Of a stretch of 64,000 nucleotides of DNA, positions 19,255 to 30,510 are shown one piece after another. Source of the stretch: Rhodobacter sp. (GTDB taxonomy: Bacteria > Pseudomonadota > Alphaproteobacteria > Rhodobacterales > Rhodobacteraceae). The translations under genes and the position numbers were made by a program. The stretch spans positions 1 to 64,000 of the forward strand of contig JADCEN010000006.1 in assembly GCA_020250175.1 (NCBI GenBank), read 5' to 3'. The notes beneath the pieces are model-generated. The model did not search any database, was not told where the DNA came from, and worked only from the letters and a program-made list of their open reading frames with translations. How positions within the stretch are numbered: the first letter of the stretch is position 1; each line of letters starts with the position of its first letter.

Positions 19255-20985
19255 GTGACAGGACAAGCGGGCCTTTCTGCGCGACGGACGCAGGCGTTGC
19301 ACCGGCTGCATGCCCGCTGGGCCGGACTGGCGCGGCCCGCGACCGGATTCATGTCCCAGCCCGAGCCGCGCAGCATCGGGCATTACGCGCGGGGCCGACA
19401 GCTTGTTGCGGGCAACTTCCTGTTTTCCGGGCATCTGATCGAAGCCCCCGGACTGCTGATCTGGGATATTGCAATCCCCGATCCCGCCTTCGAAGACGAG
19501 GTGCAGGGCTTTGCCTGGCTGGACGATCTGGCGGCTGTGGGCGATGCTGCGGCCCGCAGGAAGGCACAGGATTGGACCTGGGGCTGGATCGCGCGATTCG
19601 GCCGTGGCACCGGCCCGGGCTGGACCCCGGACCTGACGGGGCGGCGGATGATCCGATGGATCAATCATGCGCTGTTCCTGCTCAACGGCATCGACCGGAC
19701 GGCGACCGAAGCCTACTACCGCGCCCTGTCGCGGCAGACCGTCTTCCTGTCGCGCCGGTGGCATACGGCATCCCCCGGTCTGCCCCGGTTCGAGGCGCTG
19801 ACCGGACTTATCTACGCCGGGCTGGCCCTGACAGGGATGGAACGCTACGTGGCGCGCGCCCGGGCCGCGCTTGCGCGGGAATGTGCGACGGAAATCGACG
19901 ACGAAGGCGGCATTCCGACACGCAACCCCGAAGAACTGCTGGAGGTATTCACGCTGCTGATCTGGGCGGCGCAGGCGCTGGCCGAAACCGGGCGCAGGCC
20001 GGGGGCGGCACATCTGGCGGCGATCGAGCGGGTCGCGCCGACGCTGCGCGCCCTGCGCCATGCCGATGGCGGGCTGGCCCGGTTTCACGGCGGCGGGCGG
20101 GGCCTTGAAGGGCGGCTGGACCAGGCGCTTGCAGGATCCGGGGTCAAGCCTGCCGCCCTGACCGGGCTGGCCATGGGCTTTGCCCGGCTGTCGGGCGGAC
20201 GCACCAGCGTGATCGCGGATGCCGCGCCCCCGCCGGACGGGCAGGCCTCACTGTCGGCCCATGCCTCGACACTGGCGTTCGAACTTACGTCCGGGCGGCG
20301 CGCCGTGATTGTCAGCTGCGGGTCCGGGGCACCGTTCGGGCCGGACTGGCGGCGGGCGGGGCGCGCCACGGCCTCGCATTCCACGCTGGAGATCGAAGGC
20401 TTCTCGTCCTCACGGCTGGGGGGCGGCGGGGACGAGCAGTTGACCGACCGTGCCTGGGTCCCGCTTGCGCAGATGGTGACCGACCCGTCGGCGGCGCGCC
20501 TTGCCATGAGCCATGAGGGCTGGATCGAGACGCACGGCCTGACCCATACGCGCCATCTGGTCCTGGCCCATGACGGGCGGCACCTGAGCGGCGGGGATAT
20601 TCTGGAAGCGATCGCGCCGGAGGATCGCCACCAGTTCGAACGGGTCATGAACCGGACCCGCTTTCAGGGCGTGCAGTTCATGATCCGCTTTCACCTGCAT
20701 CCGGATGTCGATGCGGCGATCGACCTGGGCGGGGCTGCGGTTTCCCTTGTCCTGAAAAGTGGCGAGTTGTGGATCTTCAGGCATTCGGGCGGGGCGGACC
20801 TGGCGCTTCAACCATCGGTCTATCTGGAAAGGGGGCGGCTGAAGCCGCGCCCCACCAAGCAGATCGTCCTGTCCGCCATGCTTCAGCACAGCGAAGCCCG
20901 GATCGACTGGACCTTGGCGAAGGCACAGGATACTCCGCTTGCGATCCGCGACCTTGACCGCGACGATCCCGCCGCGCTGGCCTGA
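19255..20985 (+). CDS. heparinase II/III family protein (GTG start)
   Basis: [20 protein letters not shown]; HDGYxx-like [20 protein letters not shown]; conserved position between rsmB and purH in Rhodobacteraceae. Confidence 0.88.
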   Translation: MTGQAGLSARRTQALHRLHARWAGLARPATGFMSQPEPRSIGHYARGRQLVAGNFLFSGHLIEAPGLLIWDIAIPDPAFEDEVQGFAWLDDLAAVGDAAARRKAQDWTWGWIARFGRGTGPGWTPDLTGRRMIRWINHALFLLNGIDRTATEAYYRALSRQTVFLSRRWHTASPGLPRFEALTGLIYAGLALTGMERYVARARAALARECATEIDDEGGIPTRNPEELLEVFTLLIWAAQALAETGRRPGAAHLAAIERVAPTLRALRHADGGLARFHGGGRGLEGRLDQALAGSGVKPAALTGLAMGFARLSGGRTSVIADAAPPPDGQASLSAHASTLAFELTSGRRAVIVSCGSGAPFGPDWRRAGRATASHSTLEIEGFSSSRLGGGGDEQLTDRAWVPLAQMVTDPSAARLAMSHEGWIETHGLTHTRHLVLAHDGRHLSGGDILEAIAPEDRHQFERVMNRTRFQGVQFMIRFHLHPDVDAAIDLGGAAVSLVLKSGELWIFRHSGGADLALQPSVYLERGRLKPRPTKQIVLSAMLQHSEARIDWTLAKAQDTPLAIRDLDRDDPAALA

Positions 20986-21011
20986 GGCCGGTCCACTGCA
21001 AGGGAAACCCG

Positions 21012-22595
21012 ATGCCCAACCTCGTTCATGTTGGCCGCGCACTGATTTCCGTTTCCGACAAGACCGGTCTGACCGACCTGTGCCGGTCCCTGTCCGCGCT
21101 GGGGATTGAACTGATTTCCACAGGGGGATCGGCGGCCGGGTTGCGGGCGGCGGGGCTGGCGGTGCGCGACGTGGCCGACGTGACGGGGTTTCCGGAAATG
21201 ATGGACGGCCGCGTCAAAACGCTGCACCCCAACGTTCACGGCGGTCTTCTGGCGCTGCGCGACGATGACGAACATCTTCTGGCCATGGCCGCGCATGGGA
21301 TCGAACCCATCGACCTGCTGGTGGCCAATCTCTACCCGTTCGAGGCCACCGTGGCGCGGGGCGGCAGCTATGGCGATTGTGTCGAGAACATCGATATCGG
21401 CGGCCCGGCGATGATCCGGGCAGCGGCCAAGAATCACAGATTTGTCAATGTCGTCGTTGATCCGCAGGATTATCCGGCGCTGCTGGCCGAACTGGCCAGA
21501 CATGGCGGGGCAACAAGCCATGCCTTCCGCCAGAAACTGGCCCTGACCGCCTATTCCCGCACCGCCGCCTATGATGCCGCCGTGTCCGGCTGGCTTGCCG
21601 CTGCGCTGAAGGACCCCGCGCCGCGAAGGCGCTGCTTTGCAGGCACCCTGGTGCAGGGGCTGCGCTATGGCGAAAACCCGCATCAGGCTGCGGCCTTCTA
21701 CAGCGACGGGTCGGGCAGGCCGGGCGTGGCCACGGCCCGCCAGTGGCAGGGCAAGGAGCTGTCCTACAACAACATCAACGATACCGATGCCGCCTTCGAG
21801 CTTGTGGCCGAATTTCAGGACGGCCCGGCCTGCGCGATCATCAAGCATGCCAATCCCTGCGGCGTGGCCCGTGGCGCGACCCTGGCCGAGGCCTGTGCGC
21901 GCGCCTATGACTGCGACCGCACCTCGGCCTATGGCGGGATCGTGGCGCTGAACCGTCCGCTCGACGGCCCCGCAGCGGCAGAGATCGCGGAAATCTTCAC
22001 CGAAGTGGTGATCGCACCCGGTGCGGACGAGGCGGCGCGCGCCGTGTTCGCGGGCCGCAAGAACCTGCGCCTTTTGACGACCGAAGCCCTTCCCGATCCC
22101 GCGGCACCGGGCACCGCGTTCCGGCAGGTGGCGGGCGGGTTTCTGGTGCAGGACCGCGACGCGGGGCGGCTGATGCCCGCTGACCTGAAGGTCGCGACAC
22201 GGCGCCACCCGACCCAGGCCGAACTTGACGATCTGCTCTTTGCCTGGATCGTGGCAAAGCATGTCAGATCGAACGCCATCGTCTATGTCAAGGGCGGGGC
22301 CACCGTGGGGATCGGGGCCGGGCAGATGAGCCGGATTGACTCGACCCGGATCGCTGCGCGCAAGGCCCGGGATATGGCCGAGGCGCTTGGCCTGTCCGAT
22401 CCGCCGACACGCGGGTCGGTGGTGGCATCCGATGCGTTCTTTCCCTTTGCCGACGGGCTGATTGCCGCCGCCGAAGCCGGGGCCACGGCGGTGATCCAAC
22501 CCGGCGGGTCCCTGCGCGATGACGAGGTGATCGCAGCGGCGGATGCGGCGGGGCTGGCGATGGTCTTAACCGGCCAGCGCCATTTCAGGCATTGA
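21012..22595 (+). CDS. purH: bifunctional AICAR formyltransferase/IMP cyclohydrolase
   Basis: [65 protein letters not shown]. Confidence 0.97.
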   Translation: MPNLVHVGRALISVSDKTGLTDLCRSLSALGIELISTGGSAAGLRAAGLAVRDVADVTGFPEMMDGRVKTLHPNVHGGLLALRDDDEHLLAMAAHGIEPIDLLVANLYPFEATVARGGSYGDCVENIDIGGPAMIRAAAKNHRFVNVVVDPQDYPALLAELARHGGATSHAFRQKLALTAYSRTAAYDAAVSGWLAAALKDPAPRRRCFAGTLVQGLRYGENPHQAAAFYSDGSGRPGVATARQWQGKELSYNNINDTDAAFELVAEFQDGPACAIIKHANPCGVARGATLAEACARAYDCDRTSAYGGIVALNRPLDGPAAAEIAEIFTEVVIAPGADEAARAVFAGRKNLRLLTTEALPDPAAPGTAFRQVAGGFLVQDRDAGRLMPADLKVATRRHPTQAELDDLLFAWIVAKHVRSNAIVYVKGGATVGIGAGQMSRIDSTRIAARKARDMAEALGLSDPPTRGSVVASDAFFPFADGLIAAAEAGATAVIQPGGSLRDDEVIAAADAAGLAMVLTGQRHFRH

Positions 22596-22597
22596 CC

Positions 22598-23092
22598 ATG
22601 CGCATCGCCAACCTGACGGCAGTGATCGTCTTTGTCATCGACCAGGCGCTGAAGATCATCGTGGTCTGGTGGCTCAACCTGGCCGAACGGGGCGAGATCG
22701 ACGTGATTCCCCCGCTGTTGAACTTCCGGATGGCGTGGAACCGGGGGGTGAACTTCGGCCTGTTCTCGGGCGATGCCGATGCCCTGCGCTGGGGCCTGAT
22801 TGCCGTGGCGCTGGCAATTTCGGCATGGGTCTGGCTGTGGGTGCGCCGCGACGCCCCTGCGCCGCGAACCCAGGTGCTGGCCGGGCTGCTGATCGGCGGG
22901 GCGCTGGGCAATGTCGTGGACCGCGTGCTCTACGGGGCTGTGGCCGATTTCCTCAACATGTCCTGCTGCGGCATCGAAAATCCGTTCGCCTTCAATGTGG
23001 CGGACATCTGCATTTTCGTAGGCGCCTTTGGCCTTGTGATCTTCGCCGGCAAGGACAAGCCGCCGGCACATCCCGGCGGAAACAGCCCGTGA
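22598..23092 (+). CDS. lspA: signal peptidase II
   Basis: [64 protein letters not shown]. Confidence 0.95.
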   Translation: MRIANLTAVIVFVIDQALKIIVVWWLNLAERGEIDVIPPLLNFRMAWNRGVNFGLFSGDADALRWGLIAVALAISAWVWLWVRRDAPAPRTQVLAGLLIGGALGNVVDRVLYGAVADFLNMSCCGIENPFAFNVADICIFVGAFGLVIFAGKDKPPAHPGGNSP

Positions 23093-23145
23093 CGCGCCCG
23101 GTGCTTTGCGCTAAAGACGGCGGGACGGGCAGGATGGAGAGGACG

Positions 23146-23682
23146 ATGCGGGCAGGACGGGGTGCCTTGGCGGTCATGGCAGTTGCGGTCCTGACGCTGT
23201 CCGCCTGCAGCAACAGCGAGGGTGTGCCCCAGTTGATGAACGTGGGCCAGCCGGGGCCGGGGCCTGATGAGTTTGCCGTTCTTCCGTCCAAGCCGCTGGT
23301 CATTCCGGAAAATCTGGCCGCGCTTCCCGCCCCGACACCGGGCGGGGCCAACCTGACCGATCCCACGCCGAATGCCGATGCCATTGTGGCGCTGGGCGGG
23401 CGTCCCGGGGCGCGGGGTGCCGGTATTCCCGCATCTGACACGGCGATGGTAAGTTATGCTGGCCGTTACGGCATCACGCCGGACATCCGCCAAACCCTGG
23501 CCGCCGAGGATCTGGAATGGCGGCGCGACAATGAAGGGCGCGTTCTGGAACGCCTGTTCAACGTCAATGTCTATTACCGCGCCTATGAAATCCAGTCGCT
23601 GGATCAGGTCCGCGAACTGGACCGCTGGCGCGCGCGTGGTGTGCGAACGCAGTCCGCTCCGCCGCCGCAACCCGGCGAATAA
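23146..23682 (+). CDS. DUF3035 domain lipoprotein-like protein
   Basis: Lipobox-like LTLSACSNS; RPDEFxV-type GPDEFAVLPSKPLVIPENLAALPAPTPGGANLTD. Confidence 0.85.
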   Translation: MRAGRGALAVMAVAVLTLSACSNSEGVPQLMNVGQPGPGPDEFAVLPSKPLVIPENLAALPAPTPGGANLTDPTPNADAIVALGGRPGARGAGIPASDTAMVSYAGRYGITPDIRQTLAAEDLEWRRDNEGRVLERLFNVNVYYRAYEIQSLDQVRELDRWRARGVRTQSAPPPQPGE

Positions 23683-23776
23683 CGGCGCTTCACATCCGCG
23701 TTTGGCTGCCCGGTCGGGGATTTGATCCTGCCGGTGCATGGAATATGTCTGCATCGGAAGAAGAAAGGACCGTCCC

Positions 23777-25111
23777 ATGATCCGGGTGCTGCGCACAGCT
23801 CTTGTGTTGTTTTTCGCGTCCGGTCCGGTGCTTGCCGAAAAGGTAACCGACTTTACCCTGCCGAACGGGCTGCAGGTGGTGGTGATCGAAGACCACCGCG
23901 CCCCGGTCGTGGTTCAGATGGTCTGGTACCGTGTGGGGGCGGCAGATGAACCGCCGGGGCATTCCGGCATTGCGCATTTTCTGGAACATCTGATGTTCAA
24001 GGGCACCGATGACGTGCCGTCCGGCAAATTCTCGGAAATCGTGCAGGCGCAGGGGGGCAGCGACAATGCCTTCACCTCGTGGGATTACACCGCCTATTAT
24101 CAGCGCGTGGCGGCGGACCGTCTTGACCTTGTGATGAAGCTGGAAGCGGACCGGATGCGCGACCTGCGGCTGACGGAAGCAGACGTGACCACCGAACGTG
24201 CGGTGATACTGGAAGAACGCACCACCCGCACAGACAGCGATCCGGCGGCACTTTTTGCCGAACAGACGCAGGCCGCGCAATTTCTGAACCACCCCTATGC
24301 CATTCCGATCATCGGCTGGCGGCACGAGATCGAGCAGTTGGACCGCGACGATGCGCTGGCCTTTTACGCCAGGTATTACGCCCCCAACAACGCCGTGCTG
24401 GTCGTCGCCGGGGACGTGACTCCGGACGAGGTGAAACGGCTGGCAGAACAGCATTACGGGCCGCTGGCCCCCACCGCCGATCTGCCGCCGCGCCTCCGGC
24501 CGGGTGAACCACCGCAACTGGCAGAGCGGCGGCTGACCATGGCCGATCCGCGCGTGGCCCAGCCCTATGTCGTGCGCAGCTATCTTGCGCCGGAACGCAA
24601 CAGCGGCGCGCAGGACAAGGCGGCGGCCCTGACCGTTCTGGCGGAACTGCTGGGCGGAAGCGGCACGACATCGGTTCTGGCGCGCGCCCTGACCTTCGAC
24701 ACGCAGACGGCAGTTTATGCATCGGCGTTCTATGACGGCAATACGCTGGATGCAGGCACCTTCGGGCTGATCGTGGCCCCGGCACCCGACGTCTCGCTGC
24801 AGCAGGCCGAGGCCGCGATGGACACGGCCATTGCCCGGTTCCTGAAAGACGGGGTGGACCCCGTGGCGCTGGACCGGATCAAGACCCAGATCCGGGCAGA
24901 GCAAATCTATGCCAATGACGATACCGGCGGCCTTGCCGGCCGCTATGGCGAAGCCCTGGCAAACGGTCTGACAGTTGCGGATGTGCAGGCCTGGCCGGAT
25001 GTGCTTCAGGCCGTCAGCGCCGAAGATGTGATGGCCGCCGCGCAAGAGGTTCTGGATCGCCGCACAGCCGTCACCGGACATCTTGAAACCGCCGGGGAGC
25101 AGGAACAGTGA
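23777..25111 (+). CDS. M16 family zinc metallopeptidase (catalytic-type subunit)
   Basis: Signal peptide; HSGIAHFLEHLMFKGT (HxxEH inverted zinc motif). Confidence 0.93.
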   Translation: MIRVLRTALVLFFASGPVLAEKVTDFTLPNGLQVVVIEDHRAPVVVQMVWYRVGAADEPPGHSGIAHFLEHLMFKGTDDVPSGKFSEIVQAQGGSDNAFTSWDYTAYYQRVAADRLDLVMKLEADRMRDLRLTEADVTTERAVILEERTTRTDSDPAALFAEQTQAAQFLNHPYAIPIIGWRHEIEQLDRDDALAFYARYYAPNNAVLVVAGDVTPDEVKRLAEQHYGPLAPTADLPPRLRPGEPPQLAERRLTMADPRVAQPYVVRSYLAPERNSGAQDKAAALTVLAELLGGSGTTSVLARALTFDTQTAVYASAFYDGNTLDAGTFGLIVAPAPDVSLQQAEAAMDTAIARFLKDGVDPVALDRIKTQIRAEQIYANDDTGGLAGRYGEALANGLTVADVQAWPDVLQAVSAEDVMAAAQEVLDRRTAVTGHLETAGEQEQ

Positions 25112-26451
25112 CCGTGATGAAATGGGCTGTGGTTGCGCTGGTTCTGGCGGCGTTTCCCGCCCGCGCCGAAATCGCCATTCAGAACGTCACCTCGCCCGGC
25201 GGCATCACCGCCTGGCTGGTGGAAGATCACAATATCCCGTTCACCGCGCTAGAAATCCGCTTCAGGGGTGGCACCAGCCTTGACCTGCCGGGCGCGCGCG
25301 GGGCGGTCAACCTGATGGCCGCAACACTGGAAGAAGGGGCGGGCGCATTGGACGCGCAGGGCTTTGCCGAAGCGCGGGATGCGCTTGCGGCCAGGTTCAG
25401 CTTTGATGCCGGGCCGGACTCGCTGGGCATCTCGGCCCGTTTCCTTACAGAGAACCGCGATGCGGCGACCGATCTGCTGCGCAGCGCGCTGATCGAGCCG
25501 CGCTTTGATGAGGACGCAGTCGAACGGGTCAGGGGACAGATTCTGGCCGGTCTGGCATCTGACGCGCAGGATCCGGCGACCCTTGCCACGTGGCGGTTCA
25601 ACGAGATGGCCTATGGCGGGCATCCCTATGGCAGCGACGGGGACGGGACGCCCGACAGCGTCGCGGCCCTGACCCGGGATGATCTGCTGGACGCGCACAA
25701 GGCAACGATGACGCGCGACCGGGTCTATGTGGCCGCTGCGGGCGACATTTCGGCGGCCGAGCTTGGCCCGCTTTTGGACCGTCTTCTGGGCGACTTGCCC
25801 GCAACAGGCCGGCAGATGCCCGCTGTCGCGGGCTGGCACCTGGGCGGCGGGGTCACCGTGGTGGATTACCCCTCGCCGCAGTCGGTGATCCTGTTCGGGC
25901 AGGAAGGCCTGAGGCTGGACGACCCCGATTTCTTCGCCGCCTTTATCCTGAACGAGGTTCTGGGCGGCGGGCGCTTTTCCGCCCGGCTGATGACGGAACT
26001 GCGCGAAAAGCGCGGGCTGACCTATGGGGTGTCAAGCTACCTGGTTCCGATGGATTTCGCGCAGGCCCATCTGGGCCAGATGGCCACGGCAAACGCCACC
26101 GTGGCCGAATCGATCGCGCTGATCCGTCAGGAATGGCAGCATATGGCGCAGGAAGGCATCACGGCGGAAGAGCTGGCCGCGACGAAGACCTATATGACCG
26201 GGTCCTATCCGTTGCGGTTTGACGGCAACAGCGCGATTGCCGATATCCTTGTCGGCATGCAGATGGATGGCTTTCCCATCGATTATCCGGCCACGCGGAA
26301 TGCCAGGGTCGAAGCGGTGACGCTGGACGATGTCAAGCGGGTGGCGGCGCGGCTGTTCCAGCCGGACAAGCTGCATTTTGTGGTTGTGGGCCAGCCGGAC
26401 GGCGTGGTTGCAGCGGATCAGCACGGTGCTGAAGACGTGTCCGCCCCATAG
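25108..26451 (+). CDS. M16 family peptidase-like protein lacking HxxEH (partner subunit)
   Basis: Overlaps previous gene by 4 nt; M16 fold sequence, GAVNLMAATLEEGAG in place of HxxEH; VLGGGRFSARLMTELREKRGLTYGVSSYL. Confidence 0.92.
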   Translation: MTVMKWAVVALVLAAFPARAEIAIQNVTSPGGITAWLVEDHNIPFTALEIRFRGGTSLDLPGARGAVNLMAATLEEGAGALDAQGFAEARDALAARFSFDAGPDSLGISARFLTENRDAATDLLRSALIEPRFDEDAVERVRGQILAGLASDAQDPATLATWRFNEMAYGGHPYGSDGDGTPDSVAALTRDDLLDAHKATMTRDRVYVAAAGDISAAELGPLLDRLLGDLPATGRQMPAVAGWHLGGGVTVVDYPSPQSVILFGQEGLRLDDPDFFAAFILNEVLGGGRFSARLMTELREKRGLTYGVSSYLVPMDFAQAHLGQMATANATVAESIALIRQEWQHMAQEGITAEELAATKTYMTGSYPLRFDGNSAIADILVGMQMDGFPIDYPATRNARVEAVTLDDVKRVAARLFQPDKLHFVVVGQPDGVVAADQHGAEDVSAP

Positions 26452-26930
26452 TCTGCCCGCAGGGACAACAGCGAAACCTACCGCAACACGCGTTCCTGCC
26501 AAGACCATCGCCCCGGGCCTGCGCGACGCCTGCAACCGATGCGGGGGGGGCCAAAGCCTTTGGCCAGTGCCCGGCAGGCAGCCATGGCAAAGGCCATCAC
26601 CTTTGCCACAACGACCCGCTGTGACCAGGCCCGCCGGGGGCCAAAAGCCCCCCCGGCCAGCGCCCGCCCCGCCCATGGCGGGCGCTTCTCGCCCGCCGGG
26701 TCGGGCGCTGGCCTTCGTTGTTCCTGGACCTGCCGGTCTACGGGGCACCGTCGCGCGCGGGCGGGGAAACGCGGTGCGTTTCCTGATCCCGCCGGGAAAG
26801 GTGTTTCCTGTGAATTTCGGGATGCCCGCAGCTGTGGCAGGGGCCATCGCCCCTGACACAGCGCGACGCTGCCCCTTGACCAGCCGGGGGCCAAAGCCCC
26901 CGGCCAGTGCCAGCCAGGCGCCGGGGCGCG
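26425..26930. repeat. intergenic composite hairpin repeat island 2 (about three copies of the double-hairpin unit)
   Basis: GGCCAAAG-C-CTTTGGCC (26549), GGCAAAGG-CCATCA-CCTTTGCC (26586), GGGGGC-CAAAA-GCCCCC (26636), GCGCCCGCC-n8-GGCGGGCGC (26660), CAGGGGC-CATC-GCCCCTG (26838), GCCGGGGGC-CAAA-GCCCCCGGC (26883). Confidence 0.8.
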
Positions 26931-27002
26931 TCTTCAGCCCAGGGCCATATGACCCATCCGAAAGGGTGGCAGAATCTGCCGGACCCTGCTACAGATTGGG
27001 GC

Positions 27003-28832
27003 ATGGTCCTGCACAGCCCCAAGATAAGCCCGTCACGCCCGGTCATCCGCCAGCTGGATGAAGCCGCGATCAACCGAATCGCCGCCGGTGAGGTGGTGGA
27101 ACGGCCCGCCTCTGCGGTCAAGGAACTGGTCGAAAACGCGATCGATGCCGGGGCCGGGCGGATCACGGTTGACTATGCCGACGGCGGCAAGACCCTGATC
27201 CGGGTGACGGATGATGGTTGCGGCATGACGGCGGCCGATCTGCCGCTGGCGCTGTCGCGCCATGCCACCTCCAAGATCGACGGATCAGACCTTCTGGCGA
27301 TTTCCAGCTTTGGCTTCCGGGGCGAGGCGCTGCCTTCGCTTGGGGCGGTGGGGCGGCTTTGCGTCACCTCGCGCGCGGCGGGGGAAGAGGCCGCCTCGCT
27401 GTCGGTCATCGGCGGGCGGATCGGGGCGGTGCGGCCTGCCGCGCTGACCCAAGGGACCGTGGCGGAGTTGCGCGATCTGTTCTTTGCCACCCCGGCGCGT
27501 CTGAAATTCCTGCGCAGCGACCGCGCCGAAGCGCAGGCGATTGCCGATGTTATCCGCAGGCTGGCCCTGGCCCAGCCCTCGGTCGGCTTCACGCTGCGCG
27601 ACGTGTCAGGCGGCGGCGAGGGCCGCATCCTGTTCCGCGCCGATCCGGAACCCGGCGATCTGTTTGATGCCCTGCATGGGCGCACTGCCCGGGTTCTGGG
27701 TGCCGATTTCGCCGAGAACGCCCTGCGGGTCGAGGTGGCGCAGGACGGGCTGCGCCTGTCGGGTTATGCGGCATTGCCCACCTATTCGCGGGGGTCTTCG
27801 GTGGCGCAATTCCTGTTCGTCAACGGTCGCCCCGTTCTGGACCGCCTGCTGTTCGGTGCCCTGCGGGCTGCCTATTTCGATCTTCTCAGCCGGGACCGGC
27901 ACCCTGCGGCCGTTCTGCGGCTGGACTGCGATCCGCACCAGGTCGATGTGAACGTGCATCCGGCAAAATCCGAAGTCCGCTTCCGCGAGCCGGGCCTGGT
28001 GCGCGGGCTGATCGTGGGCGGCCTTCGTCAGGCGCTGGCCGGCGGGGCGCAGCGGGCGTCGTCCACCCTCGGGGCCGCAACGGTGGCGGCGCTGCGGCCG
28101 CAGATGCCGCGCAGCTATCAGATGGACCGGCCCTCGGCCCCGGCGCTGATCCGGGCCCATCAGATGCAGTCACCGCCGCCCGCGATGCCGGGCTTTGCCG
28201 AAGCCCGCTCGGCCCGGATCGATGCGCCAGAGGCGGGGGGCGGCACCGAGTCCCTGCCTTTGGGCGCGGCCCGGGCACAGGTCCATGAAAACTACATCAT
28301 TGCGCAGACCGGGCAGGGCATCGTGATCGTCGATCAGCATGCCGCGCATGAGCGGCTGCTTTATGAACGGCTGAAGCGCCAGCGTGATCAGCACGGCATT
28401 GCGGCACAGGCGCTGCTGATTCCGGCGATTGTCGAACTGTCCGATACCGATGCGGCGCGCCTGCTGGAAGTTGCCCCCGACCTGCAGACGCTGGGGCTGA
28501 CGGTAGAGCCCTTTGGCCGGGGCGCGGTTGCTGTGCGCGAGGTGCCCGCCATTCTGGGGCAGGTGGACGCGCGGCGGCTGATCCTGGATGTGCTGGACGA
28601 GCTGCAGGACCCGGGCGGCAGCGCATTGCTGCAGGCAAGGATCGATGGCGTGCTCAGCCGGATGGCCTGCCACGGATCGGTCAGGTCCGGCCGCCAGATG
28701 CGTGCCGAAGAAATGAATGCCCTGCTGCGCGAGATGGAGGCCACACCCCATTCCGGCCAGTGCAACCACGGGCGACCGACCTATGTGGAACTGAGGCTGG
28801 CCGATATCGAACGGCTGTTCGGGCGGACATGA
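27003..28832 (+). CDS. mutL: DNA mismatch repair protein
   Basis: [49 protein letters not shown]-term [16 protein letters not shown]. Confidence 0.97.
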   Translation: MVLHSPKISPSRPVIRQLDEAAINRIAAGEVVERPASAVKELVENAIDAGAGRITVDYADGGKTLIRVTDDGCGMTAADLPLALSRHATSKIDGSDLLAISSFGFRGEALPSLGAVGRLCVTSRAAGEEAASLSVIGGRIGAVRPAALTQGTVAELRDLFFATPARLKFLRSDRAEAQAIADVIRRLALAQPSVGFTLRDVSGGGEGRILFRADPEPGDLFDALHGRTARVLGADFAENALRVEVAQDGLRLSGYAALPTYSRGSSVAQFLFVNGRPVLDRLLFGALRAAYFDLLSRDRHPAAVLRLDCDPHQVDVNVHPAKSEVRFREPGLVRGLIVGGLRQALAGGAQRASSTLGAATVAALRPQMPRSYQMDRPSAPALIRAHQMQSPPPAMPGFAEARSARIDAPEAGGGTESLPLGAARAQVHENYIIAQTGQGIVIVDQHAAHERLLYERLKRQRDQHGIAAQALLIPAIVELSDTDAARLLEVAPDLQTLGLTVEPFGRGAVAVREVPAILGQVDARRLILDVLDELQDPGGSALLQARIDGVLSRMACHGSVRSGRQMRAEEMNALLREMEATPHSGQCNHGRPTYVELRLADIERLFGRT

Positions 28833-29989
28833 CCCTGGTCCTGCCAGAGGGGGTGGACCCGCTGTGGGCCGCCGCAGGTGCCGCCGCCTGTGTGCTGCTG
28901 ATCCTGCTGCTGACCCTGCGCGCCGCCGGGCGGGCGGGGCGCATGGCCGAACCGGTGCTGCGCGAACTGGGCTGGATGAGCCAGCGCGTTCAGGGCCTGG
29001 CAGAAGGGCAGGAACGCCTGACGGGCGGGCTTTCGCACCTGTCCGAAACGCAGGCGGTCAGCCAGACGGCGATGCTGCAGCTGATGGAACGCCGCCTGGC
29101 CGAGGTGCAGGCCGGCATGGCGGAAACGCTGACCGGCACTGCAACCCGCACCGCGCGGTCTTTGGGCGAGTTGCAGCACCGGCTGGAAATGATCGACAAG
29201 GCCCAGGCCAATATCGAGAAGCTGTCGGGAAATGTGCTGTCGCTGCAGGACATCCTGTCGAACAAGCAGACACGCGGGGCCTTCGGGGAAATCCAGCTGA
29301 ATGATCTGGTGCGCAAGGTGTTGCCGCCCGATGCCTATACGATGCAGGCCACGCTTTCCAACGGGCGGCGGGCAGATTGCCTGATCCACCTGCCCAACCC
29401 GCCCGGCCCGATCGTGGTCGATTCGAAGTTCCCGCTTGAGGCCTATGAGGCGCTGCGGCGCGCCGAAACCCCGGCGGCGCTGACCGAAGCCGCGCGGGGC
29501 ATGCGCGGTGCCGTGCGCGCCCATATCCGCGCCATTGCCGACCGCTACATCCTGGATGGCGAAACCGCCGATGGCGCGCTGATGTTCCTGCCGTCGGAAG
29601 CTGTTTATGCCGAGCTGCACGCGAACTACCCCGAGGTGGTGCGCGAAGGCTTTGCCGCCAAGGTCTGGATCGTGTCGCCCACCACCTGCATGGCCACGCT
29701 GAACACGATGCGCGCCGTGCTGAAGGATGCGCGGATGCGCGAACATGCCGGCGCGATCCGCCGCGAGCTTTCGGAACTTTACCGCGATGTGGAACGGCTG
29801 GGCCAAAGGGTCGAAAATCTGGACCGCCATTTCGGCATGGCCGCCAAGGATATTGCCGACATCCGCATTTCTTCCGACAAGGCGGCGCGGCGGGCGCGGC
29901 GGCTGGACAATTTCGATTTTGAGGATCTGGCACCTGCGCAGGACGATCCGGTCCCTGTGCCGCTGGCACCCAAGGGTGCGGCGGAATGA
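28829..29989 (+). CDS. rmuC: DNA recombination protein RmuC
   Basis: [60 protein letters not shown]. Confidence 0.93.
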   Translation: MTLVLPEGVDPLWAAAGAAACVLLILLLTLRAAGRAGRMAEPVLRELGWMSQRVQGLAEGQERLTGGLSHLSETQAVSQTAMLQLMERRLAEVQAGMAETLTGTATRTARSLGELQHRLEMIDKAQANIEKLSGNVLSLQDILSNKQTRGAFGEIQLNDLVRKVLPPDAYTMQATLSNGRRADCLIHLPNPPGPIVVDSKFPLEAYEALRRAETPAALTEAARGMRGAVRAHIRAIADRYILDGETADGALMFLPSEAVYAELHANYPEVVREGFAAKVWIVSPTTCMATLNTMRAVLKDARMREHAGAIRRELSELYRDVERLGQRVENLDRHFGMAAKDIADIRISSDKAARRARRLDNFDFEDLAPAQDDPVPVPLAPKGAAE

Positions 29990-30510
29990 GGCATCTTGCC
30001 GCCGCCGGTTACAGACCCATGCCTTGGGCAAACGGGCGCGGGACAACGGTAGAGTTGCTGCGCGAAGATGGACCGGAGGGGCTGCGGTTTCGTCTGTCGA
30101 TGGCCAGCGTGACGGGGGATGGGCCGTTCTCGATCCTTCCGGGGATCGAGCGGAGCCTGACGGTTATCTCCGGGCCCGGCTTCCGGCTGACAGGCGAAGG
30201 GCTGTCGCTGATCTGTGCGCCGCTTGTGCCGGTCTTCTTTCCGGGCGATCTGGCTTTATGCGCAGAGGGCACCGGCGGCAGTCCATCGGAGGATTTCAAC
30301 GTGATGACGGCGCGCGCCCTGCCGCGCCCGACCGTCACCGTGCTGCAGGCACCTGTCGAACTGCCTGCGGGCGGCACGCTTTACCTTCTTGCCCTGGACC
30401 CCCTTGTCATCAACAGCCTGCCGGTCCAGCGCCATGATCTTGTCATCACCGAAACCTCTGCCCGGATCGACGGGGCGGGACCGGTCATCGCCGTGCGCCG
30501 CCCGCGTTAG
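29986..30510 (+). CDS. HutD family protein
   Basis: PMPWANGRGTTVELLRE...RLSMASVTGDGPFSILPGIERSLTVISGPGF. Confidence 0.9.
   Translation: MRHLAAAGYRPMPWANGRGTTVELLREDGPEGLRFRLSMASVTGDGPFSILPGIERSLTVISGPGFRLTGEGLSLICAPLVPVFFPGDLALCAEGTGGSPSEDFNVMTARALPRPTVTVLQAPVELPAGGTLYLLALDPLVINSLPVQRHDLVITETSARIDGAGPVIAVRRPR

Noticed and set aside
17838-19376. 512-aa minus ORF
   Set aside because: Antisense to rsmB
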